From assembly GCA_029204225.1 (NCBI GenBank), contig CM055108.1:8428601-8492600 (forward strand): a DNA stretch of 64,000 nt. The letters are read 5' to 3'. The position numbers were made by a program, and so were the translations under genes. Below, piece after piece: positions 43,454 to 54,282 of this stretch; the first letter of the stretch is position 1; each line of letters starts with the position of its first letter. This DNA is from Diphasiastrum complanatum. Lineage: Eukaryota > Streptophyta > Lycopodiopsida > Lycopodiales > Lycopodiaceae. The notes below the pieces were generated by a model. The model did no database searches, was not told where the DNA came from, and saw nothing but the letters and a program-made list of their open reading frames with translations.

Positions 43454-45687
43454 GAGACTAGCCGCATTGCACGAGGGCTGGGATTTGTACGGCTATTCCA
43501 TCATGGCTGATGGGTGGATCATCGTAAACGTCCACTCATCAACATCATTGTGTCCAGCTGCTACGGTTCCATGCCTTCGAGACAGGGAGAGAGCACACGG
43601 CGGAGTACATCTACGGCATCATCCGCGAGGTGATACAGGAGGTTTGGCCACAGCGCGTTGTCTAGGTACTAGTTCTTTTATTGGTTGCTTGATCATTTAC
43701 TGCGCAATGTGTTAACAAAGGTTTCATTAGTTTTCAATTGATTGCAATGTGTTTTCAAGTTGTGCATTAATTGAATCAACTGTTTGCGACAGGTTGTGAG
43801 GGACAATGCGTCCAACTACCGAGGTATGGGGGATCTTCACATGGCAGAGTACCCCTCCATTGTGTGGACTCCATGTGCTGCACACTCACTGGACCTCCTC
43901 CTGCATTCCATTGGGTGTCTGCCTTGGGTTAGTGAGCTTCTCAGGAGGGCACTTGCAGTTATGGACTTCAACACATGCAAGCGCCGCACCACTGCACATT
44001 CAGCAGGTAAGAGACTACTTATTTGTAAGCTCATTTACGATTCCGTTGCACATGCCAATAATTCCAAGGTTTAGGGTTTAGGGTTGCGAATGCGTTTTGG
44101 TGTGTGGGTCTTATTTCGTTTTGCAATGCAGGCTGGATTTGAAGAGGCCGGCTCCCACGCCTACCAATTCATCATGCTCGAGCAGCTCCACTGGCCGCAC
44201 TCTATTTCGTGTTGTTGCCGCAGCAAGCAATCATGTAATGCTTGCCTTCACATGGTCTATTCCACAGGTTGGTGCCTATTAAGCGCTTGTGGGCGCGGCA
44301 ATGGCAGGAGTTCCACCGGCCGATTCACAGCGTAGTCCACATACTTCATCTGTTGTGGCAGAGCGACTGGCAGTACAGAAATGAGGAGCTGCGTGCGGAT
44401 TGGTTCACATACCTTCGCCTCCTGGATAGGAACCCTGTGGTCCGCAGCGAGCTCGAGGGTCAGAGGCTGAGGTTCAGGTACACCCTTGCTCTACCCCCAC
44501 CCACCTTTGCATGGTTCACAACTTCCCTCTGCTTGTTGATTGAACTCACGCACACCATTGCTCAATTTCAGGCACGCCCTAGGGTTGTTCAGCGAGGACC
44601 TAGCTCGCATGCGAGATAACAGGCTACAGCCTGTATCATGGTGGGAGGGCTACGGTGCTGGACAGGCACAGCTGCAGAGGCTCGCGTTCTGAGTTCTGTC
44701 ACAGGTATGTTTTCTAATCCGCCAGTTCCATTCATCCAATCTGTTTCCAGATTGTCTCTATAAGGCCCCAACTCACTCAAGTGGCTGCCAATTAATGCAG
44801 GATTGTTCTGCCTGCGTGTGTGAGCAGAACTGGTTAGCGTTCAGCCTTGTTCACACGAACAGGCAGAACTGCCTCACGCAGGAGCGGTGCAATGACTTGG
44901 TGTACTGCAACACCAACACCAGGGTGGTTCGGCGCATCGCAGACAACATGAGAGCAGGAGGCACACGCGCCCTACTGCTGCAGGTATATTTCTTTGCTCT
45001 ATCGTTTTGCTTTCGCGCTATGGCGTGCAATCATTTTAATGCCCTCATGTTGTTTCAGCTATTCTCACGCATGACTGACTTGTGTAGGTCAATCCAGATG
45101 ACTGCATGGTTCCTGCGGCTGTTCCAAAGCCAGAGCGAGAGGTTGATGCAGACGAGGCTGCTCGTCGTGCACTGCGGGGTGATCCTGAGGATGATCCTGA
45201 TGCTGAGGAGACTACCCCCCTCCCTACTGACGTGCCATTGCCCTCCTCTGATGATGACCACACATATGATTCAGACGAGACAGTCGACATCGCAGGGGAT
45301 GGTTACCGTGCCCCACCCACTACTGCCGCCACAGAGACCCTTGATGATGATGGCTGGGCAGAGGCTGCGAGGGAGGCAGAGGCTGCAACTTAGAGACACA
45401 CAGACAGGGCATCACAGGTAGGCAGTTCCCAGAGTGCCCCTCGTGGCAGAGGCAGACCCCCAGGCAGGAGTGTACCACAGAGGGTTCCTTCCGGTAGACC
45501 CAGAGGCAGACCTCCGAAGAGGGCACGTACTGATGACTTCTCCAGGAGTCTATTGGCGAGCGTTGGCCCAGACTTTGAGGAGTCTCAGATGCCTCCAAGC
45601 ATAGACTTTGAGCCTGACTTTGTTTTTGAAACCCCTGTAGATGCATCTGGCATGCAGAGGGGTGATTTGTTTAGTTTGGACATGTAG
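43454..45687 (+). pseudogene. hAT transposase pseudogene (copy 2)
   Basis: Exons equivalent to copy 1: to 43,665; 43,793-44,006; 44,132-about 44,192 (truncated); 44,268-44,476; 44,572-44,704; 44,801-44,983; 45,088-45,687. Recognisable blocks: LHEGWDLYGYSIMADGW, DNASNYRGMGDL, WTPCAAHSLDLLLHSIGCLPWVSELL, RADWFTYLRLL, CVCEQNWLAFSLVHTN and NDLVYCNTNTRVVRRI. The tail has SSDDDHTYDSDETVD, PRGRGRPPGRS and GRPRGRPPKRAR, ending DLFSLDM. Defects: a frameshift after MADGW, loss of most of exon 3 (the exon joins intron sequence near 44,192), and stops near 44,692 and 45,391. Where copy 1 is shifted (31,826 and 33,350), copy 2 keeps the frame, so the two copies complement each other for inferring the ancestral gene structure. 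Confidence 0.88.
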
Positions 45688-45850
45688 ATATTGATGTACA
45701 TTGTCAACAGATGATATGTATATATTTTTTACAGTTTATTGGTGTCATGGCTAGTTTATCATGGTTGGTTAGAAATGGTTTGCTCTGTGCAAGATGAATG
45801 GTTAGTTAGAAATGGTTTGCTATGTGAAATTTGAATGGTTTGGTCTGTGC

Positions 45851-45855
<5 letters not shown>

Positions 45856-45887
<32 letters not shown>

Positions 45888-46170
45888 AGACGTAGTATGG
45901 AAGTTATATATGCTGCACTTATTGTTTTACACAAGCACATTTTCATGTCTCTCATATCATCTGTTTCATGTCTAACCATTTCACATCTTTTTTTGTGTCA
46001 AATTTAGTTTGCAGTTGCATGAAATCAACCCCACACCCTAAACCCTAACCAAAAACCCTAAACCCTGTCGCAGAATGGCATCAATCCTAAACCCTAAACA
46101 CTAATGAAAACAATAAACCTAAACCCTAACGAAACGGCATCAACCCCACACCCTAAACCATAACAGATGG
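45856..46170. repeat. GA tract and CCCTAAA telomere-like units, hAT copy 2
   Basis: (GA)n at 45,856-45,888, then scattered CCCTAAACCCTAA units at about 46,031-46,155. On the 5' side of copy 1 the same motif runs as TTTAGGG, that is, in opposite orientation relative to the gene. Confidence 0.75.
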
Positions 46171-46291
46171 CATAGTTAACATAACACCGATTAAGAAGAA
46201 TAATATCGCACACAGTTAACCATTCAATATCAAAGCAGCACTTGTGTAGCATAGATTTAAGCTTGTGTAGAAATCATGATTCCTGGACCCA

Positions 46292-47400
46292 AATGTACGA
46301 GGAATACAGTCCACAGGTTTGTGAACCCAATACGGACCTAACGGACTTGGCCTGGCTCGATTCGGCTATCATTTGGTCAAAATGGCCCTTCGACGGGAGA
46401 GAAACGCAATTAGGTCACGCGAAATAGACTAGTTTTGCAGCTTTCCATCCGACGGCCCCGTTTCTCCAAACGGGATCCGTTTCAGGTGCCGTCTGTTTTG
46501 GCCAGTGGATAAACTCGAAAGGAACCTATGGGAACAGATAGGACGAGGAACGGACCGATGGTCAGCCCAAAACTTCCATCCGAAGTTCGTCGTTAAACAG
46601 GGCTTCAGGGACACTTCGTCGGTCGGGACCTGAAAACATTTGGAATTGACCTAAATGGTCCAGGAATATAGTCCACAGGTTTGTGGACCCGATACGGACT
46701 TAACGGACTTGGCCTTGCTCGATTCGGGTATCGTTTGGTCAAAATGGCCCTTCAACGGAAGAGAAATGCAATTAGGTCACGCGAAATGGACTAGTTTCCG
46801 TCCGACGGCCCCGTTTCTCCAAACGGGATCCGTCTTAGGTGTCGTCTGTTTCGGCCAGTGGACAAGCTCGATAGGAACCTGTGGGAACAGACAGGACGAG
46901 GAACGGACCGACGGTCAGCCCAGAACATCCGTCCGAAGTTCGACGTTAAATAGGGCTTCAGGGACACTTTGTCGGTCGGGACCTGGAAACATTTGGAATT
47001 GACCAAAATGGTCCAGGAATATAGTCCACAGGTTCATGAACCCGATACGGACCTAATGGATCCAGCCTTGATCGATTCGGGCATCATTTGGTCAAAACGG
47101 CTCTTTGATGGGAGAGAAACGCAATTAGGTCACGTGAAATGGACTAGTTTTGCAGCTTTCCGTCCGACGGCCCCGTCTCTCCAAACGGGATTCGTTTCAG
47201 GTGACAAGCTCCATAGGAACTTGTGGGAACAAACCGGACGAGGAACGGTCCCAGAACGTCCGTCATCCGAAGCTCGACATTGAACAGGGCTCCAGGGACA
47301 CTTCGTTGGCCGAGGCCTGAATACATCTGCAATTGACCCAAATGGTCCAGGAATACAGTCCACAGGTTCTTGAACAGCATAGTAGTGTGCAGGTCTTCTG
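46292..47400 (+). repeat. Tandem repeat, about 335-362 bp units
   Basis: Units start aatggtccaggaata-like at 46,292, 46,654, 47,007 and 47,341 (partial). Each contains taacggactt, gattcggg, ggtcaaaatgg, gacgggagagaaacgc, gtccgacggccccg and gaagttcgac blocks. Two units are present in copy 1 (41,524 and 41,886). Non-coding. Confidence 0.88.
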
Positions 47401-47408
47401 GTTTACTG

Positions 47409-47700
47409 TCATGAACGACACAGTTTTGCATAAGTAATTAGTAAGCTGTTGAAGTTCATCCGGGGGGAAACCGATCTCAACATAGAAGACATAGTGATGT
47501 GTAGGTCTTGTGGTTCCCTGTAGTGAATGACAGAGTTCTGCTTAGTAATTAGTAAGTTGTTGAAGTTCATCTGGGGGCAAACCGATCTCATCATATAAGA
47601 CATAGTAGTGTTTAGGTCTTGTGGTTCCCTGCAGTGAATGACACAGTTTTGCTTAGTGATTCGTAAGCTGTTGAAGTTCATCCGGGGAGTGCATCGTTAC
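47409..47700 (+). repeat. Tandem repeat, 111-bp units
   Basis: taattagtaagctgttgaag-type starts at 47,435, 47,546 and 47,657, period 111. A single diverged unit is in copy 1 near 42,340. Confidence 0.85.
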
Positions 47701-47734
47701 ATAGATCCGTATTGTAACGAGCATTCATTTCTCC

Positions 47735-48270
47735 TAGAAACTTGTGGTCTTGAGAACTTGACACTCTTCTGGTGAGCATTCACTTATCCCAAAAACTTGT
47801 GGTCTTCAGAGCTTGTCACTCTTCTGGTGAGCATTCATTTCTCCCAGAAACTTATGATCTTCAGAGCCTATCACTCTTCTGGTGAGCATTCATTTCTCCC
47901 AAAAACTTGTGGTCTTCAAAGCCTGTGACTCTTCTGGTGAGCATTCAATTATCCCAAAAACTTGTGGTCTTCAGAGCTTGTCACTCTTCTGGTGAGCATT
48001 CATTTCTCCCAAAACATGTGGTCTTCAGAGCTTGTCACTCTTCTGGTGAGCATTCATTTGTCCCAGAAACTTGTGGTCTTGAGAGCTTGTCACTCTTCTG
48101 GTGAGCATTCACTTCTCCCAAAAACTTGTGGTCTTCAGAGCTTGTCACTCTTCTGGTGAGGATTCATTTCTCCCAGAAACCTGTGGTCTTTAGAGCTTGT
48201 CACTCTTCTGGTGAGCATTCACTTCTCCCAAATCTTCTGGTCTTGAGCGAGTCAATCTTCTGGCCGCATT
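47735..48270 (+). repeat. Tandem repeat, 55-bp units
   Basis: cactcttctggtgagcattc starts at 47,762, 47,817, 47,872, 47,927, 47,982, 48,036, 48,091, 48,146 and 48,201, period 55 (one 54). Copy 1 has two units. No unique spacers, so it is not a CRISPR array. The overlapping ORFs arise because three 55-bp units make a multiple of three. Confidence 0.92.
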
Positions 48271-48807
48271 CACTTCCCTTTCTGAAACAAATTGCACCCT
48301 TCACTGCATTGCATTCTGAGAGGTAAATATGAAATAACATACCTAGTCAGAGATGAATTTGAGCACAAGCAAATATCTGCCAAGACTATGCGGTAGTATA
48401 AATCGAAAAAGTCGATTTCATCACACTTAAGATCTACGTTGCTGAAACTCTAAATCACATCTGAATAAAGCTTGTAGAGAGAGAGAGACAGCGAGAGTGC
48501 GAGTGAGAGTTTGCCTGTCAAAATTACAAATTGTTTGCTTTTTCAAGCCCGATTTTGTGGCATCCCAGTTATGGGAGACATGGGCAGTGGATAGGTTTCT
48601 TGCAAAAAAATTTGCAAATTTTTTGGGTACCTTTTTCTTTTTTTTTTAACCGGAGCAGACAGGCAGTCGCTGTCCACCCCCTGATAATTAGTTCCGGGGG
48701 GGGTAGGGTCAGGAAAATAGTTTTTTATTGATTTTGGGCATGTGGGAGTGAGCGGAGAGGGGCCTATATTTTGTCTTTTTTTTGAAGAAAAAAAAATTCG
48801 CCCGAGA

Positions 48808-48856
48808 TAGACGCGCCTGCGTCCGGACGCGCGTTCGTGCCCAGCCCTTGCTTCCT

Positions 48857-48858
<2 letters not shown>
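48808..48858 (-). repeat. hAT copy 2 right terminus with GCGTCCGGACGC palindrome
   Basis: GACGCGCCTGCGTCCGGACG region (palindrome at 48,819-48,830), ending CTTGCTTCCTTA. Its reverse complement TAAGGAAGC matches the right terminus of copy 1. Confidence 0.65.

Positions 48859-48902
<44 letters not shown>
48857..48902. repeat. (TA)n microsatellite
   Basis: About 45 bp of TA repeat directly beside the hAT copy 2 terminus. The same kind of TA-rich sequence flanks copy 1. Confidence 0.9.
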
Positions 48903-48903
<1 letters not shown>

Positions 48904-49034
48904 CACACATGCAACAACGAATCGCAATTCGCAACTCTCATTAGAATTTTAAGAATTGGTTTTTTTTTTTAAAGATACATGCAATATGGAAGTAAAAGCT
49001 CATACATAAAGCCTAAATCGTGAGGGAGTAAAAG

Positions 49035-49203
49035 AGTTACGTCCATGTCCAGTATGTGGGATTCGGAATAATTCCTGACATGGATAGCCGGTACTCCAAT
49101 GTATAAGGTTGTCAGTTACGCCTCGTCATTCCGGACTTGGCTGGTAAGGTAATTAATAATCTTATGAGGGCCCAGACTTATAACTGGACTAGGAGCACTT
49201 GCC
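49035..49203 (+). repeat. Gypsy-C 5' LTR, truncated
   Basis: GTTACGTCCATGTCC through ggactaggagcacttgc matches the first roughly 170 bp of the LTR at 53,454. The first T is lost and the remaining roughly 280 bp are deleted. Confidence 0.85.
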
Positions 49204-49340
49204 CAAAGAGAAAACGTGTGGTGTCCGGTTTGTACCCAGAACCATATCTCCAACGAGTGTCCAGTTTTGAAGCAAAATCTCAAATTGACACAACGGTACT
49301 CTAACAATTACATCAATCAGAAGGTGGAGTCGGGATGCTT
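49204..49340 (+). pseudogene. Gypsy-C gag zinc-knuckle remnant
   Basis: KRKRVWCPVCTQNHISNECPVLK-like peptide at about 49,210-49,275, a CX2CX3HX4C knuckle one residue shorter than the usual CX2CX4HX4C. It is the only trace of gag in this element. Confidence 0.55.
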
Positions 49341-50868
49341 GCTTTTTGTAGTTTTTTGGTGGATCTCTTTGGTTTTTGCTTCCAGGTGGTGGAGTTGCCC
49401 TCCAAGTAGGTGGATTTTCAGATCTTGATGTACTTTCAACCTATTGGTCATGATTATGGACTTTTTCCATAGAAATTGATGGAAATCAATGGATTTTTGA
49501 CGGTTTTTTGTGATTTTTTAACTAGAATTCAAAACTTTTTGCTTGAAATTTATCAAAGCTACTGATCTTGAACGTTTTCCAGAATTGTACTTGCTGTTTT
49601 ACAGTCATTATTATTGATTCTAATGATTGCATGCCGGTTGAAAAGTCAAAAGGGTGCAAAGATAGTGAGTTTTGGCCAAAAATTGTTGTTTTTGGGCTAG
49701 AAATGGGCTATAAGAACCATGATTGACTGAAATCAGAACTTTTAGTGCTTGCATGTGATTTATTTACAGTAGATCTGGCCTGATTGCACTTGCATGTGGG
49801 TATGATCCACAAATGTTTGCAAAAATGGTCAAAAAACATGGTTTTTTGGTGACTTTTTCACTATTTTTGGGGTTTTTCATAAAATTCATGGCTAATATTT
49901 TGCATGCACGATTTCAGAGGTGTAATGATGTCCTAAGGCTGTCATGAAGTTTGGTTAGGATTGGACACCATTAAGGGTCTCAAAAAGTCAAAAAATAGTG
50001 TATTTTTGAGGTTTTTTGAGCGTGAATAACTCTCAATAGGTGGTCTGAACCTGCTGGATTTTTTTACTAGCTGACAGATATGATGGATTGCCTCTGATTT
50101 GAGCCATCATGCACCCAATTTGGTGTTCCAGGGCTTAGGTACCATTATCTTGAAGTTTTACTTGTTGAAGGAGTCCATAAATGCAATTTTTGCATGATCT
50201 GCGCTTATGATTGCTTGTTCGACCTGATAGAAGCCTCTATGCCTCTCTAATGAACCTTAGAAGAGTGCTTGTAACCTCTGATTGGATGCTACATGGGCTG
50301 GATATGGATTTTTGACATACACCCTTGGAAAAAGTGCGCCCTCCTACTGATTTTCAGTCATTTACTGCTCGCATGTGTGAAGCCTACGTGGCAAGGTGAC
50401 GTGGCAGGTGTCTTGTAAACCTTCTCTCCCTCTGTACTGTGCTTTACAGTGACCAAATCAGAGTCCTGTAGCAAAAGTTATGGCTGTCAAAAGTTTAGCA
50501 TTTTTTAGACTAAAATTTGAAAATTTTCCGTAATGTTCTGATTGCATGCATCCCATATGCATGGTTGGATGCATGGTACGGGGTGGTATAGTGGGTTGAT
50601 TGGAGTAATTTCATGCATGAATGCCATCTTTGGAAAATCTAGTCAAAAAGCTGATTTCCCAGTTACTAGGCAATTTACGGAAAAAAATTTGATTTTTTAG
50701 TAAAATCGATGCATGTCGAGTCTGATGCATGCAGGATGATTCGAAATGAGTTCGAAATCGGATGGCACCTGTGAAACTGATAGATCGACATTTTTAATCG
50801 ATTTTCACAGTTTGGTCCATATCGAACGGATTTCAAAAATCCCAGTTTCGTAAATTTTTAAGTAACTA
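49341..50868. other. Non-coding insert replacing Gypsy-C gag-protease
   Basis: About 1.5 kb of T-rich sequence with many phrases such as ggttttttg and gcatgc. No ORF of note and no similarity to the other elements here. The origin is unknown; it could be leader or LTR sequence of another element. Confidence 0.4.
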
Positions 50869-52015
50869 ATATCCATTACCTCGAATGGATGATCTGGTAG
50901 ATCGATTAGGTGGAGCTAAATACTTCACAAAAATAGATCTCAGAACCGGATATCATCAGATTAGGATTCATCCGAATGATGTGCAAAAGACTAGTTTTCG
51001 GATGAGATTCGGTCATTATGAATTCCTTGTGCTTCCTTTTGGGTTGACGAATGCACCTGCGACATTTCAACAGATGATGAACGATATTTTTCGTTCATAT
51101 ATGGGTCAATGTGTAGTTGTATTCTTAGATGATATTCTCATCTACAGTAAGACACTTAAGGAGCATCTTAATCATCTTAAGACTGTCTTGAGAATTCTCA
51201 AAAAAAGAGAGAAATTATATGATAAAGAATCTAAATGTGAGTTCTTTAAGCATGACTTAGTATACCTCGGTCATAAGATCACCCATGGTGGGTTGAAGAT
51301 AGACGAGAGTAAGGTCAAGACAGTGCTTGAGTGGCCGATATCGAATATGGTTAGAGAAGTTAAATCTTTTCTGAATTTTACAGTTTTCTTTCGTAAGTTA
51401 ATTGAAGATTATGCAAAGGTAGCAGCGCCTTTAAATAATCTGACTAAAGGCAAAGTTAATAAGAGAGGTAAACCTAGTCCGCCTATTGAATGGAACGAAG
51501 AACTGAATCAATGTTTTGAGAATCTCAAACAAATGGTTGCTTCAGCTCCTGTTTTACAAATCGCGAATCCAGATTTACCTTACGTTGTACGAACGGACGC
51601 AAGTGATTCGACGATAGGAGCAGTTCTTTTACAAAATGATAGGCCAATAGCGTTTGAGAGCAAGAAACTTACCGGACCTCAGTTGCGTTATACAACTCAG
51701 GAGAAAGAGTTATTTGTTGTGATACATGCACTTAAAACCTCGAGGCATTACCTTTATGGATCACCAGCCTCTAAAGTACTTTTGTGATCAAAAAGATCTG
51801 AGGGGTCGTAAAGCTCGCTGGGCTGAGCTTATGCAGGAATTTGATCATGAGGTCCGATATGTCAAGGGTAGCTCTAACCAAGTTGCGGACACTCTTAGTC
51901 GGATTGGTGAATTGAATGAACTTTCATTCACACAGAGTTCCACTGATCTATATCTTTCATTGAGAGGAAAGTGTGAATCAGATTCTCATTTTAGTCGCAT
52001 CTGGAAGATGGTTGA
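50869..52015 (+). pseudogene. Gypsy-C reverse transcriptase and RNase H
   Basis: RT starts within the domain: PLPRMDDLVDRLGGAKYFTK-type beginning, DLRTGYHQIRI, TSFRMRFGHYEFLVLPFGLTNAPATF and the catalytic [13 protein letters not shown] at about 51,115-51,155. The thumb and connection follow (YLGHKITHGGLKID, FLNFTVFFRKLIEDYAKVAAPL). RNase H reads VVRTDASDSTIGAVLLQND, FESKKLTGPQLRY and TQEKELFVVIHAL. A frame change at about 51,760 is followed by LKYFCDQKDLRGRKARWAELMQEFDHEVRYVKGSSNQVADTLSRI. The N-terminal RT part, protease and most of gag are missing. Confidence 0.92.
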
Positions 52016-53396
52016 GATTGGGAAAAATGAGAATGGAATAGAGATTAACTCACAAGGATCTCAGAATCCTAAGAAAGATAAGAAGATAATGAAACAGTTC
52101 TCTATCCGAGGTGGATTGCTATTTCGGAATGGGAAAGTTTGTGTACCAGTGGATGATGAGATAAAGAAGAGAATTCTTTATGAGTGTCATGACATACCAT
52201 GTGCAGGTCATCCAGGCATACACAGGACTTTGGACCTGGTTTTATTGGCCAAAACTCAAGCCATATGTCGAGTCTTATGTGGTTAAATGTTAAACTTTGT
52301 CAGTTAGCCAAAGCGGAATGCTTAAAGACTGGAGGGTTGTTACATCCCTTAGATATCTCTCAGAAACGACGGGAAAGGATATCTATGGATTTTGTAGTTG
52401 GACTTCCAAAGACCCAATGTCAGAATGACTCTATTTGGGTTGTAGTGGAGAGGTTAACTAAGTTAGCTACGTTCATACCAGTTAAGTCAACTGCTAAGGC
52501 TTCGGATTAAGCCCAGATCTGTGGAAAAATTGTTCAGGCTTTATGGATTGCCAAGTGATATTGTTAGTGACAGGGATCCTAAGTTTACAGGTTACTTTTG
52601 GTCAGCTGTATTCCATAAGCTATAAACCTCGCTTAGTTTTGGTTCTATTGATCATCCTAAATCAGATGGCCAGACGGAAAGGACTAATCAGACTATCGAG
52701 GATATGTTGAGGACTTATGTGTCTCACAGGCAGTCTCAGTGGGAGAATTACACTCCTTTAATTGAGTTTGCTTACAATAGTAGAAAACATTTTGCTACAG
52801 GTTATAGTCCGTTTATGCTGATGTACGGTTTTCAACCTAGATCTCCAATAAATGTGGAGATGAAGTCTGTTAAGATCTAGAAAGTTGCAGATTCCTACAT
52901 GATATGCAAGAAATGTTGCAAGTGGCACGTGATAGTATCCGTAGTGCTCAAGACAGAGCTAAGCACTATGCCGATCTTAAGAGGTCTCTGAGAGATTTTA
53001 AAGTTGATGGCTGGGTATATCTTACAATTCCGAAAGATTCTAAGACTATGGCATAAGAGTAACCATTATAATTTGTCTACCAGATATTGTGGAACATTTT
53101 GGATTATAAGAAAAATTGGTTCTTTAGCTTACGAACTTGGTCTTCAGGATAAGTCGACTGCTCACCCAGTGTTTCATGTAAGCCGCTTGAAATTAAGTTT
53201 ACATGAAGGTGATGTAGTTGGATCTGATGAGGATCTTATCCACTTGGAGGATTTATCGCTTAGTGTACCTTTGAAACTCGAAAGAGTACTCAGAACCAGA
53301 GATAAAAAATTGAGAAATCGTTCTATCTCTGAGTGCTTGATTAGGTGGAAGGGTGGACTGAGGATGATGATTTGTGGAAAAGGGTTGAAATCATAA
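52016..53396 (+). pseudogene. Gypsy-C integrase and chromodomain
   Basis: HHCC start YECHDIPCAGHPGIHRTLD at about 52,180. After a frame change, ERISMDFVVGLPKTQ gives the first Asp. After a stop at 52,508, [21 protein letters not shown] gives the second Asp and SDGQTERTNQTIEDML the Glu, with a stop at about 52,624. FAYNSRKHFATGYSPFMLMYGFQPRSP follows, then more indels. From 53,004 the C-terminal part runs RYCGTFWIIRKIGSLAYELGL, HPVFHVSRLKLSLH, and chromodomain-like RTRDKKLRNRSISECLIRWKGG. At least five lesions. Confidence 0.88.
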
Positions 53397-53439
53397 AGAA
53401 GAACTTCCCTAGCTTCCACTTCTGAGGACAGAAGTAGTT

Positions 53440-53900
53440 TAAGGGGGGAAGAATGTTACGTCCATGTCCAGTATGTGGGATTCGGAATAATTCCTGACAT
53501 GGATAGCCTGTACTCCAGTGTATAAGGTTGTCAGTTACGCCTCGTCATTCCGGACTTGGCCGGTAATGTAATCAATAATCTTATGAGGGCCCAAACCTAT
53601 AATTGGACTATGGAGCACTTGCATGGTGTTTGACTACTATAATGCAAGAATAGGAGGTCAATTGCTTTTGATAGGAATGGAGGCATCCTAGAGGGAATAT
53701 TCTCTAGTCATTTGGAGAGTATATATCCTAGTGGAACTCGCCCATCTCCTCATTGTCTTTTTTTATTTCAGAAGCCATAATCCCCTCCTCTCTTGTATTC
53801 ATTCACCTTGGCTTGGGGGTGCAGTAGTTAGGGTATTGACTAGCCATTTTGTTGGTTGGGTGGTTTTGCTCCACAGGTGTCCTTTTGGTTGCATGTAACA
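53440..53900 (+). repeat. Gypsy-C PPT and 3' LTR
   Basis: PPT tttaaggggggaagaa at about 53,438-53,453. The LTR runs TGTTACGTCC (53,454) to GCATGTAACA (53,900), 447 bp. The first 170 bp match 49,035-49,203. Confidence 0.9.
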
Positions 53901-54282
53901 GGATTTGAGAGAATCTTCACTTGGCGATCGTTATAAAAAGTATTGACAATTTCCTTGTGCCCCTCATATTTCACTTCTCAAGATCCCTATGGCAGCTAGT
54001 GAAGGCCGTTGAGAAGCTAAAGACATATCGAGCCAAAGATATTTGGCCAAGAAGCTTAGCTTCTCAACATGTCTCCACTACAGTCACTTTCCTACTTCTT
54101 GACTCTCTGATATCGAAGTCATGCTTCTCTTTCCTCCCTTGTGGAGGATGAACATTATCCACCTGATTCAAAATTTGGGGACCCTATGCAGTCAAACTAC
54201 CATCATAGCAACATGATTAACCAAATGCTAGTCAAGCCTTTTGGGACCATCTTCAAGATCCTGTCAGGCTAAAACAAAATCG
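53901..54282. other. No feature recognised
   Basis: A short inverted repeat (gagaagctaaag ... ttagcttctc) lies at 54,011-54,070. No gene. Confidence 0.3.

Larger units (their letters stand above)
43432..48858 (+). mobile_element. hAT copy 2, 5'-deleted
   Basis: A direct-repeat neighbour of copy 1. It starts with the same CAGACATGAGGGTCCGGGCCGA as 29,936. At about 43,453 it jumps to sequence equivalent to 31,327 (GAGAGAGACT). The BED finger, linker and part of the core are therefore deleted. The rest of the gene and the whole 3' module follow, ending CTTCCTTA at about 48,858, equivalent to the right terminus of copy 1. No matching left TIR or target duplication was found. Confidence 0.75.

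Noticed and set aside
47735-48270. CRISPR-like regular repeats
   Set aside because: The 55-bp units are contiguous, with no unique spacers, and lie in a plant transposon.
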